The notes under the pieces: model-generated
Database searches by the model: none
What the model was told of the DNA's origin: nothing
What the model saw: only the letters and a program-made list of their open reading frames with translations
Shown here: in pieces, positions 48,455-59,794 of the stretch
Layout of the letters: every line of letters starts with the position of its first letter
Numbering within the stretch: the stretch's first letter is position 1
Program-made: the position numbers and the translations under genes
Assembly (NCBI GenBank): GCA_023678885.1
Contig: CM042955.1
Location: forward strand, 39,585,088 to 39,649,087
DNA length: 64,000 nucleotides
Source: Pogostemon cablin
Taxonomy: Eukaryota > Streptophyta > Magnoliopsida > Lamiales > Lamiaceae
Reading direction: 5' to 3'

Positions 48455-50381
48455 ATTGGTTTCGTGGTGAAACGTGAGACGTTAGATTAGGGTTGTTTGT
48501 GATTATATGATTAATTGATTTGATCTGGATATAATCGCATGTTTTATGAGCCATTCTTGTGTTCCTTATCGTGATAGTAAGCATGTATAAAAGGGACTGT
48601 ATATGTGTTATTTCCTTGGTGTTTCTCCATGTATATGGTGTGTGTTTTTTTTGTGGATTGTCAACACACACAATACTTGAAACACATCTGCTATACACAC
48701 GGCTGCACGATGAACAACGGACGGCATGGCTTAATACACTCGCGCGACCACTATGTGCTGGACGGAGAAAGATTCATGGTGAGTCAAAATGGACCAATTG
48801 GTTGGCAGCGGGTGGTGAGTAATGGACGGCAAGGATTCAGGTGACCGCTTCGGCTGGACGAGGCTGGAGCAGGTGGCGTCGACAGATTCCAAGCTAGACT
48901 GTAACCGCCGCCGCTTGCTGGTGTGTAGGCGGTGATGCTCTATTGAGGGAGAGCTCCGACTGGGCGATTCAAGGCAGATCCAGGCGGATCGGGTCAGTGG
49001 CGCTGCTGGTAGCTGTCGACATGAAAAATCATGCAACTGATGGAGTGCTGGCTGGCGGTGCTCGGTGTCATGGCTGCTGGATCTCTGTTGCACAGCTGGC
49101 GGCGGCAAGGTCAGCGATGGCAGGTGACTGGAGAGACATCGAGCGTCCTCAAACCTGGAAGAGGCCGAGTCGAAGCAGATGCGCTGCTGGCATCGGCAGA
49201 TCCCGATCGACGGCATACTGGGCAGTGGCGGCCTTGTGCAGCACAATCCATAGTGGATCCCATCCAGTGGGCTGAAGGCGTTCATGCCGTGAGCAGCGGT
49301 AATCGGAGACTATTCTATCAGGCAGAAGGACGGATCGCGATGACGTGAAGTGGCGGCAGACCCTTGAACGGATAATGTGCGACTGATCCCAGTCGGTTGC
49401 ATCGGTGGTGTGCTGCAGTCGCGCCACTGTTCGATTTCCAGGCTTGGTTATCGGTGGCTGTCGATTGGCGGTGTGTGCATCGCTGGAATTCATGGCGGCC
49501 TGTGAGGATGGTCGCCTGCTTGATTTCGCTGGCGATGTCATGGCAGATGGGCGCTGCTGGGAGATCTTGCACGGCCGGTGGCGAGGGCGCCAGCAGCAGT
49601 TCATTGGCGATGGCTGTCGAGGCTGTCAAGGGACGACCGAAATCGGCTGTCCAGTCGGCGACACGACGTGAAGGCGGCTGCCGATTGAATCAGGGAAGAG
49701 GCTAGGCACTGTCATGTCTCGGGAACACGGCGAATCTTCGGCGGGCTGACGGCGCCATCGCCAAGAGCAGCGGCGCCGAGATAGTCGAGTGTGTGCTGTC
49801 GTCCGTGTAAAGAATGCGGCTGGAAGAATTAAGGGCAGCAGGGTATTTGGGCTGCTGGGCACAATATTAATAATGTGTTGCTGGGCCTAATTATTTATTA
49901 AAATCCTATTGGGCTGCCTTGTTTTAATTTGGTTTTGGGCTGTTCAAATGGGCCCAATTTTAATTAAAATGGATATGGGCTGTTGGACCTTAATTGCTGT
50001 ATTTAATTAATTGTGGGTAATGGGCCAAGCATGAAATTAATTTTAATAAGCTAATTTTGTGCCTGTGGGCTTGGTGGATTTAATTTGGTTTTGGGCTGAG
50101 TATATGGGTCATGGATAATGGGTTTGATTAATTATTTAGTCTGCTGCTCATTTTGTGCTTATTTGTTACTCTAGGGCCCAATTAATTGATCCACTTTTTA
50201 TGCAATTAATTATGATATATAACTGATTTAATTGTTTTAACTTGACAATTAATTGTTATATATGAAATGCATGTTCTATGTGATTTATTTATTTAAATTG
50301 CTGTTAATAGAAGCATGCTAAGATGTATATTTTATTTCAGAATATTATATGCATGTTAAAAACCCTCGGTGTTAAATAACT

Positions 50382-50396
50382 AAGTGGGAGAGAGGA
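50382..50396 (+). promoter_or_regulatory. Internal (leader) polypurine tract of F
   Basis: AAGTGGGAGAGAGGA, one change from the tract in A, A' and B. Confidence 0.55.
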
Positions 50397-50437
50397 TTGG
50401 TAAATAATTCCCGCGGCCTCCATTATTGGTTTGTAAG

Positions 50438-50625
50438 TGATGCAAGTATACTTGCGTGTTGGCATAGACCTTCCTCCCCATCGGATGAGTATATTTGTGG
50501 ATCACTGGTACAGACTTCATTAAATAATTATTGTTTGTAATGTGATGCAAATGAACTTGCGTGTTGGCTTAGACCTTCCTCCCCATCGAATGAGTTTATT
50601 TGCGGATCACTGTACAAACTTATAA
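50438..50625 (+). repeat. Duplicated module of about 110 bp in the leader (F copy)
   Basis: Two direct copies of a block built as ACTTGCGTGTTGGC, CCTTCCTCCCCATCG, GATGAGT, TTGTGGATCACTG. A third short CCTCCCCATCGGAG follows near 50747. The same arrangement is in A, A', B, C and G. Confidence 0.75.
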
Positions 50626-51170
50626 TTGATAATCGTAGGAAGTTATCCAAGTGCGTGTGTACTTCTCCATCTGTAAGGCACACAAACTTGGGCCGCGGAC
50701 TTGGGATTAAATAATGGTGTACACTTAGGTGTAAATAATAAGTATCCTCCCCATCGGAGTCACTGCTGTTATTTGCGTGGCTAAAGAGGAACCGACTATT
50801 AATTATTTTGTCATAAAGTTAGGTTGACAAATGAAATTAATGGGTAATACCTTCTCTTCTAAATGTTCGGGTTTGTAAACGTCCACACTATCGTGGCTTG
50901 CAGACTCACGGTGCTTGAGATGTCGGTGAATTTTATTTTATATTGTTTTGAGGGAATCAATATAAAAGAATAAAATTCGAAGATTTGATCGGTAAATTTA
51001 TTTCTGATTCTCTGAATTTCGAATGGTTTTATTTCACTAATTGTTAACTAAAAGACATTATATTTACTTGTCCAAATTAGATGATTAGAAAAGAATCTTG
51101 GTTTTGAAAATTACTGCTTAAGAAAATACATGTGTATTCTCACAAAGGACGTCTCATGATGCCTATTAAA

Positions 51171-51519
51171 GTCTCTAGTGAAGAGATGAGAGGTTCATAG
51201 AAATATGATGGTCTCATGTAACTCTTCGGATACTTGAGTAAATTAAAAGGCAGAAGATCATGGTTGAATTGATGAATGAATTGGAAAAGCTTGGAATAGA
51301 AATTGAAAGGGAAACCTAAATCAATTTATTCTTTACAATTTGACTAGATGTTTTGAGCAAGTTCTACCTGAAATACGAGAGGTTGTATATGGTGGGAAAC
51401 TTCTAACAAAACATGTGGCAAAAGAAAGCCATTTTTCATCATGATGTGAACAAGTTTAATATCTTATTTACTAATGGTTTAAACATAATTAGTGATGGCA
51501 TCTACTGACACGAAGTATG
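51171..51519 (+). pseudogene. Element F gag (UBN2-like), decayed and cut by G
   Basis: Remnants such as LMNELEKLGIEIERE followed by stops and shifts; the expected copia gag motif order is recognisable. Element G enters at 51520, just before the protease motif, which continues at 59795. Confidence 0.7.
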
Positions 51520-52912
51520 TGTTGGCACTTGGATTGTTTGGTCAACGTGACCCGTTAGGGATTCATACGTTTCTATCACAGCGGAAGCAATAAATCATAG
51601 AAACGATTACCGTTCACCAAGGTATGTTGATGAAGATTGATTCTCGCAGGCAGCATGCGCAGTCCAACGAGAATGGCCATAACTTCTTCGTCTGATGTCA
51701 GAATTGAGTGATCTTTGCGTTCAGATGATCCTCTCTTCGACGGCTTTCCGTCAGTATATTAATCATCAAATTATAAGCACTGTACGAATTTATACAAATT
51801 TCTCAAGATCGCGGACAGCAGCAGCAAACTACCTTCTGATCTTCTGCTGTATGTCCCAAGTCCGATCTCGACGTCGTGTGGGCGACGATCTACGAGACCT
51901 CCTCAATCTGCTCTCAACCCTCATCACACGTGAATAATCAATTAGATTAGATTAGGGTTCCAGATAATCTGAGGTGACTTATATACATGGGCTATAGCAG
52001 GGACCAGGAGGAGAAATTGGGTTGGGCCTCCATTGGGCTTAAGTATCCAAGCTTAGCCCAAAGCTTATACTTAAGTCCAATAATAATAATATATTCCACT
52101 AAAATATTATTATTGCACTACCGTACCAATCCCAAAATTACGTTTTGGGCTCCTTCTTATTATGAGCCCGTTAGTCTCCCCATGTTTAAGATATACAATG
52201 TCCATTAATTAATTTAAGTTACTGACAACTCAATTAATTAATATCTCATCCAAGAGTAGTACCACTCAACCTCATTATCATGTCGGAATAAATTCCACCT
52301 GCAGGATTTACATGATAATCCTTATGAGCTCCTTAAGGGGACATCATCAACCTATGACGGACATGGATTCCTTCTACAATCAACAGCACACCATAGAGAC
52401 AGCACTATTTCCCAACTCATCGAGTTTGTTGATTTAATTACATGTAAATCTCACCCATTGATGAATCAAAGAAATACATACTGCCCTACGTGTCGAGGTT
52501 ATTGTATAGGGATTAAGAGCACGAACTTCCATAATAACTGAGATCAAGTTCTCCTAAAAGTCAGTATAAGTCGAACGATCTCAAGCGATCCTGCTCAATA
52601 CACACAAGTGCACTAATGTGATTCTATAGCCAAGACAAGCTAATACCAAACCACACTACAACCATCCCGATAGAGAGTCCCCGTCTATCTCGATTGTGAG
52701 CATCTGTTTATACTTTATAAGGAAACCGATAATATGATCTTCCGCGTGTTGTCGCAAAATATATTATCTACAGTATAAAGTAAGTGGACTATTGCATCGA
52801 ACATATAAATAAATTATAAGATGCAATCATTTGATCATATGATTCTCATTTCAAATTAATTGTTATAACATTGTTCATACAAAAAGCTAGACTTTTAGTA
52901 TACAATCCAACA
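51520..52912 (-). repeat. Element G 3' LTR (left copy)
   Basis: Plus-strand start TGTTGGCACTTGG and end CAATCCAACA, followed by the polypurine tract (52913-52923, minus strand AAGTGGGAGAT). Confidence 0.95.
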
Positions 52913-52923
52913 ATCTCCCACTT

Positions 52924-55900
52924 ATACTAAAAGACTATGCTGTCATGTCTTCTGCCATACATCTGATTTCCACTCCCACTACACGACCATCAAAAGCTCT
53001 CGCCTTAAGGTCCTTGTAAATGGATTTACTAGGTCATTATCCGATGTAATCTAGGCGACAACAACCTTCCCCTCATCATACGATTTCTCGTAATAGGTGG
53101 TACTTGCACTCCATGTGTTTAATTGCCTTATGGGCTCGTGATTCCTTCAAGTTTGCAACTGCACCAATATCATCAATATAAATTGTGATATCCTTGGGCA
53201 AACTTAGAAACACTTCGAAGTCCATCTTGAAGTTTCTAGAGTCATACAGATACTTTGGCTGCCTCATAGGCTCCAATTTATCATCTTTCCATGATGGAGT
53301 CCGGAGTCTGAAATATATTTCTATATAACACTCCTCCACATTATGACTCAACTTCCTAAAATTAAACGCATAACCTTTGAGGTGAATTTACTGTCGTCCC
53401 TATCTGATTTGAAAAATCTGAATTTATGTAACCCATAAGAATCAGTGAATCTGTTCGGTAAGCCCACATATAGTTTCTAGTCCTTTTCAGGTACATAAGT
53501 ATATGTCTTACCACAGTTCATCATTCTTGTTCTGGGTTACGTTGATACCCACTGTTCATGCCATCGGCAAAACAGATATCCAATCTCGTGCATAACATTC
53601 CTTAGATTAAGCTTCCTCATTTGCGAAGCATAAGGAACCGCTTTCATCTTCTTTATCTACTTTTGTGTCACAAGACACATTCACTTAGATAAATTCACAT
53701 GCTAAACGAGTAAGGATCGTATCATTATATGAAACTTGAGATAAGCATAACATCCTTTCTTGTGATCCATATTACCGTGATCAAAAGGATATTTTTGCTC
53801 TTCTTAAGTCCTTCATCTCATACCGTTTTAACAACCATACCCATACGCCCGACAATACTCTTTCATTGTCTCCAATGAGCAAGATACTATCTACGTATAG
53901 TACAAGAAATACCACCACATTTCCATCACTCTTTTCAATACACAAGACCCATCCGATCATTGATTAGATCCATGTCACTGGATTACCTCATCAAAACGGA
54001 TGTTTCATGATCTTGAAGCTTGCTTTAGTCCATGAATGAACACTTTTAAGCTTATTATCACAATGCTCTTAGCTTTTTGCAATGAATCACTCTGGTTGCT
54101 TCACATAGATGTTTCCCTTAAGACTTCCAATCAGGAAAGCTGTCTCGACATCTATTTGCTATTCCTCATATTTCATCTGAGTAGCAACAAATAAAAGAGT
54201 CCGGATCAACTTAGGCATAGCTACCGGCGAATAGGTTTTCTCATAATCGAACCCTTTCTTTCTGAGTATACATTTTCGCAACAAGCTTGCTTCCAAGGTT
54301 TTCACCTTATTCTATGATCCTCTTTTATTCTTGCATGCCTGCTTCCAATGGCTTTTACGCCATTTAGCGGTTGAACAAGCATCCAGACCTAATTTAAAAT
54401 CCATCGATTCTATTTTAATATTCATTGCACTTTGCTAGGATTTGGCATTTCTAACTTGTAGTGCTTCGTCGTATCCGTGGGTCCATTTCATGTTTGCGAA
54501 GGACCAAGTCTCACGACTTTCCCAAAACATGTATCTTACAAGTTGTCGAAGAACCCTCCCACTACGACAAGGCACTACATGCAATTATGTATCAGACGTG
54601 ACACGCGTTGCAGTTTACCTTGTGGTATATCCTCTTGTACACTTGGTACTTATACTTTGTGTTTTTCCCTCTCACTTCCTTTAGAACAATTTATACATGG
54701 GTTTATGATTTAATACATAGTCTCTTTCCAAAAATCTAGTGTTTGTGTTAACAATCACCCTTCGATCTTTTAGACTAAATAAATCACCTTCATTTTTATA
54801 GCATATCCCACTAACAGAAAAACATTCAAATGAATTACTGTTTCTAGGGTTTATCCATAAAATGAATTAAGTAATTCCAAATAATTCATCATCTATCTAA
54901 TCATTATCATAAGAGTCTTATTTCTTCTATCCACCACACCATTCAGCTGGGGCATGCCCGGTGTAGACCACTTGAGATTTAATCTCAACCTCTGATTAAT
55001 AGCTCCTAACTATCCTAAGAGGTACTCGTAATAACGATTAAATCGTCATTACTTGATATATTTTCCATGACGCTTCACTGTACCAGCCTTGCAATTCTTG
55101 AATTAATCAAAGAACTTAGACATGCAGTGCATCAAATAAATATATCGGTATCTAGAATAATCATCGATTGACGAATATTCATATCCACCTCTCATCCGGA
55201 CAATCTTAGGACCACATAAATCATAATGAACTAATTCCAACATATATATCTTTGGTTCTGCACCCCTTTGCCTTGAAAAAGAAATTAGTCATTTTTACTC
55301 CCAAGCAAGAGTCAGATAGTTTTCACTTCAGATAAACCTAAGGGTCTATCGGCTATCAACTTTTGAATCCTACTCAAGTAAAATGATCTAGTCTTAGATG
55401 CCAAATATATGTTTAGTTCATATCCGAAGGTATCTTTCTCTTACTAAGATTAGAAGATTCATTATTAATTACTATTTGTTGCATCTGTGGAATATACATG
55501 ATTTAAGAGTATACAAATTGTTCACCAACGTACAATAATAGATTACAACTCTATCCTTCATTATAATGATCATGTCATCAAATGAAATGGAGTATCCATC
55601 TATTAATGCATAGAAACCGAAATCAAATTCTTTCTATAAAAACGTACGTAAAACAATTTCTCATAATCAAACGTCTACTCATATCATTAGATAAATAGAC
55701 AACTCCCACTGCAATAGCCAGTACTCTTGTAGTTTTACCCATGTCATAACAATCTTATCCTCACTTAGTAATAAATATTTAGTGATTCCAGTATCTACAC
55801 ATTTCGTGTCAGTAAATGCCATCACTAATCATGTTTTAAACAACTAGTGAATAAGATATAAAACTTGTTCATATTATGATGAAAATGGCTTTCCTTTGCC

Positions 55901-56180
55901 ATATGTTTTGCCAGAAGTTTTCCACCATATACATCCTATTGTAATTCAGGTGGAACTTTCTCAAAAACATATAGGCAATTCACGAAGAATTAAATTGATC
56001 TAGGTTTCCCTTCAATTTATACTCCATGCTTTCCCAATTCATTCATCAAATTAAATCATGATCTTCTGCCTTTTAACTTACTCAAGTATCCGAAGAGTTA
56101 CATGAGACCATCATATTTCTATGAACCTCTCATCTCTTCATTAGAGACTTTAATAGGCATCATGAGACGTCCCTTGTGAG
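52924..56180 (-). pseudogene. Element G gag-PR-IN-RT-RNaseH, decayed copia polyprotein
   Basis: Right to left: gag (56180-55890), protease with DTG (about 55790), integrase (55330-54640, first Asp kept in HYDLCGP), RT (54310-53600) and RNase H (53550-53091: KYLYDSRNF, ITIYIDDIGAVANLKESR, KAIKHMECKYHLLREI). Lesions shared with B: integrase Asp to Asn (RFN), integrase Glu to Asp (VVDRR), a TGA stop at 54089-54087, and YVDS at 53897-53886. Other stops and shifts are abundant. Confidence 0.86.
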
Positions 56181-56928
56181 AACACACATGTATTTTCTTA
56201 AGCAGTAAAATTCAAAACCAAGATTCTTTTCTAATCATTTAATTTGGACTAGTAAATATAATTTCTTTTAGTTAATAATATGTGAGATAAAATCATTTGA
56301 AAATCAGAGAATCATAAATTAATTTATCGATCAAAACTTCGAATTTTATCCTTTTATATTGATTCCCTCAAAACAATATAAAAATAAAATTCACCGACAT
56401 CTCAAGCACCGTGAGTCTGCAAGCCACATTAGTGTGGACGTTTACAAACCCGAACATTTACAAGAGAAGGTTTTACCCATTAATTTCATTTGTCAACCTA
56501 ACTTCATGACAAAATAATTAATAGTCGGTTCCTCTTTAGCCATGCAAATAATAGCAGTGACTCCTTGGGGAGGATACTAATTATTTACATCTAAGTGTGC
56601 ACCATTATTTGATTCCAAGTCCGCTGCCCAAGCTTATGTGCCTTACTGTTGGAGAAGTACACATGCGCTCAGATAACTTTCTACAACCATCAATTATACA
56701 AGTTTGTACTAGTGAACCGCATATAAGCTCATCCGTTAGGGAGGAAGGCACTATAGCCAACGCGCAAGTCCATATGCATCACATTACAAATAATAATTAT
56801 TTAAAGAAGTTTGTACCAGTGATCCGTGAATAAACTCATCCGTTAGGGAGGAAGGCTCTATTGCCAACGCGCAAGTTTATTCACATTGCTAACAAACCAA
56901 TAATGGAGGCCGCGGGAATTTTTACCAA

Positions 56929-56943
56929 TCCCCTCTCCCACTT
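56929..56943 (-). promoter_or_regulatory. Internal (leader) polypurine tract of G
   Basis: Minus strand AAGTGGGAGAGGGGA, identical to the tract in A, A' and B. Confidence 0.55.
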
Positions 56944-57364
56944 AGTTATTCAACACCGAGGGTTTTTACATGCATATAATATTTAAAAATAAAATACGCA
57001 ACCTAGCATGCTCATACTTCCAAATATATAACAATAATTGACCAATAAAACAATTATAGCAGTTATATATAAGGAAATAAATTGCCAAAAATAAGTTGAC
57101 TTGATCAACACTCCAACATACATGCATATAATATACCAAATATAATACGCAATCTAGCATGCTTCTATTTAAGGCAATAAATCATAGAGAATCATGCATA
57201 CATATATAACAATAATCAATTAATAAATCAATTATAACAGTTATATAACAGCGAATTCGATTGTTCGCCACCAATCACGAATGCGGACAACTGCGATGGG
57301 GATCGACCTCCCCGCAGCTTGCTCCACCACTCTGGCACCCTGCCCGATCATATTGTGAAGACTC

Positions 57365-57770
57365 AAGCGGAACCTGAAGCAGACCAGTCGAACTTGATGC
57401 AAACCCGCTCGAACCTGGTGCAGAGTCGATCAAACCTGATGCAGACCAATCGAACCTGATGTGAATCCGCTCGAACCTGGTGCAGCATTGATCGAACCTG
57501 ATGCAGACCAATCGAACCTGATGCAAATCCGTTCGAACCTGGTGCAGCATCGATCGAACTTGATGCAGACCAATCGAACCTGATGCAAATCCATTCGAAC
57601 CTGGTGCAGCATCGATCGAACCTGATGCAGACCAATCGAATCTGATGAAAATCTGCTCGAACCTGGTGCAGCATCGATCGAACCTGATGCAAATCCGTTC
57701 GAACCTGGTGAAGCATCGATCGAACTTGATGCAGAACAATCGAACCTAATGCAAATCCGCTCGAACTGTC
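57365..57770 (-). repeat. 62-bp tandem array (minisatellite) in the leader of G
   Basis: About six to seven units of the array described in B, on the minus strand. The unit number differs from B while the flanking leader is closely similar, so the array changes length between copies. Confidence 0.92.
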
Positions 57771-58388
57771 GCTCGTCCAAGGGCCTACTTGCACAGAACC
57801 AAGTTCAGCCCAACGCGCAACATCAAACTACACCAACTGTCGTTCAGGGTTCGTAACTGTAGGAACCTGGGAATCCAATCTCCACCGTCCAGAATCTACG
57901 ACTATGAGTTTTGAACATGCTTTCCAAATTACAGGTTGATCCAACGGTTAGATTGTGAGAAATAGCTGTTTTCCCTCGACTGCGCAGAACAGAATCGCCC
58001 AAAAAACTGCTTCTGTTTTCGGCGTATTCCCGACAACACAAAGCTCCAAATACGATCTTCACCGTTCAGAATGTACATCCACAAAATCCGAACGTGCCGA
58101 CCAAAAATCAGCCTGATCCAACGGTTGAAACTCCAGTTATTGCCTCTGCAATATCACTGCGCTGGATTTTCTCTCAATTTTTTCCTTCCATGTGAAATTG
58201 ACGAACAGTTTTCGTCGAATCCTCTCACACACAACCATCAACGAACAGATATGATATAGGGTATATTTCACATAGGGATATTCATGGTTTGCGCAGTAAA
58301 ACCAAAACCCTAAACATGCGATCCTAATTTCGAAAAATTAATCACATAATCCCTAGCCTAACGTGTCACGCTTCACCACGAAACCGAA

Positions 58389-58400
58389 GCTCTGATACCA
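58389..58400 (-). promoter_or_regulatory. Primer-binding site of G
   Basis: Minus strand TGGTATCAGAGC, 2 bp from the LTR. Confidence 0.92.
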
Positions 58401-58402
58401 AT

Positions 58403-59794
58403 TGTTGGCGCTTGGATCATTTGGTTAACGTGACCCGTTAGGGATTCATACGTTTCTATCACAGCGGAAGCAATAAATCATAGAAACGATTACCGTTCAC
58501 CAAGGTATGTTGATGAAGATTGATTCTCGCAGGCAGCAAGCGCAGTCCCACAAGAATGGCCATAACTTCTTCGTCTGATGTCGGAATTGAGTGATCTTTG
58601 GGTTCAGACGATCCTCTCTTCGACGGCTTTCCGTCAGTATATTAATCATTAAATTCTGAGCACTGTACGAATTTATACAAATTTCTCAAGATCGCAGACA
58701 GCAGCAGCAAACTACCTTCTGATCTTCTGCTGTATGTCCCAAGTCCGATCTCGACGTCGTGTGGGCGACGATCTACGAGACCTCCTCAATCTGCTCTCAA
58801 CCCTCATCACACGTGAATAATCAATTAGATTAGATTAGGGTTCCAGATAAGCTGAGGTGACTTATATACATGGGCTACAGCAGGGACCAGGAGGAGAAAT
58901 TGGGTTGGGCCTCCATTGGGCTTAAGTATCCAAGCTTAGCCCAAAGCTTATACTTAAGTCCAATAATAATAATATATTCCACTAAAATATTATTATTGCA
59001 CTACCGTACCAATCCCAAAATTACGTTTTGGGCTCCTTCTTATTATGAGCCCGTTAGTCTCCCCATGTTTAAGATATACAATGTCCATTAATTAATTTAA
59101 GTTACTGACAACTCAATTAATTAATATCTCATCCAAGAGTAGTACCACTCAACCTCATTATCATGTCGGAATAAATTCCACCTGCAGGGTTTACATGATA
59201 ATCCTTATGAGCTCCTCAAGGGGACATCATCAACCTATGACGGACACGGATTCCTTCTACAATCAACAGCACACCATAGAGACAGCACTATTTCCCAACT
59301 CATCGAGTTTGTTGATTTAATTACATGTAAATCTCACCCATTGATGAATCAAAGAAATACATACTGCCCTACGTGTCGAGGTTATTGTATAGGGATTAAG
59401 AGCACGAACTTCCATAATAACTGAGATCAAGTTCTCCTAAAAGTCAGTATAAGTCGAACGATCTCAAGCGGTCCTGCTCAATACACACAAGTGCACTAAT
59501 GTGATTCTATAGCCAAGACAAGCTAATACCAAACCACACTACAACCATCCCGATAGAGAGTCCCCGTCTATCTCGATTGTGAGCATCTGTTTATACTTTA
59601 TAAGGAAACCGATAATATGATCTTCCGCGTGTTGTCGCACAACATATTATCTACAGTATAAAGTAAGTGGACTATTGCATCGAACATATAAATAAATTAT
59701 AAGATGCAATCATTTGATCATATGATTCTCATTTCAAATTAATTGTTATAACATGTTCATACAAAAAGCTAGACTTTTAGTATACAATCCAACA
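58403..59794 (-). repeat. Element G 5' LTR (right copy)
   Basis: Plus-strand start TGTTGGCGCTTGG and end CAATCCAACA. TATATAAG is at 58868-58861 on the minus strand with TGGGCT words upstream of it. Confidence 0.95.

Larger units (their letters stand above)
48455..51170 (+). other. Element F non-coding leader
   Basis: A GC-rich unique segment (about 48660-49830) is followed by an AT-rich stretch dense in GGGCTG / GGGCCCAA words (49850-50180). After that come the internal polypurine tract (50382-50396), the duplicated 110-bp module (50438-50625) and the conserved pre-gag block. The GC-rich segment has long open frames on both strands but no motif I recognise. Confidence 0.7.
56181..58388 (-). 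other. Element G non-coding leader
   Basis: Holds the conserved pre-gag block, the duplicated 110-bp module (about 56890-56705), the internal polypurine tract (56943-56929), an AT-rich part and the 62-bp array (57770-57365). No supported gene. Confidence 0.7.
51520..59794 (-). mobile_element. Complete Ty1/copia element G, inserted in F
   Basis: 8275 bp on the minus strand. LTRs are 51520-52912 (1393 bp) and 58403-59794 (1392 bp), about 97-98% alike. Perfect target duplication GTATG (51515-51519 and 59795-59799). Same LTR subfamily, leader array and lesion set as element B. Confidence 0.95.

Noticed and set aside
48731..49862. Frames of 78-184 residues on both strands in the GC-rich part of the F leader
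   Set aside because: Mutually overlapping on both strands, Arg/Ser/His-rich, with no recognisable domain. Composition explains them better than coding.
57275..57794. Overlapping open frames of 116-154 residues with SGSIGLHQVRS-type repeats (also 19745-20376)
   Set aside because: The 62-bp array has few stops and a period that cycles through all three frames, so every frame stays open. The peptides are artefacts of the minisatellite.
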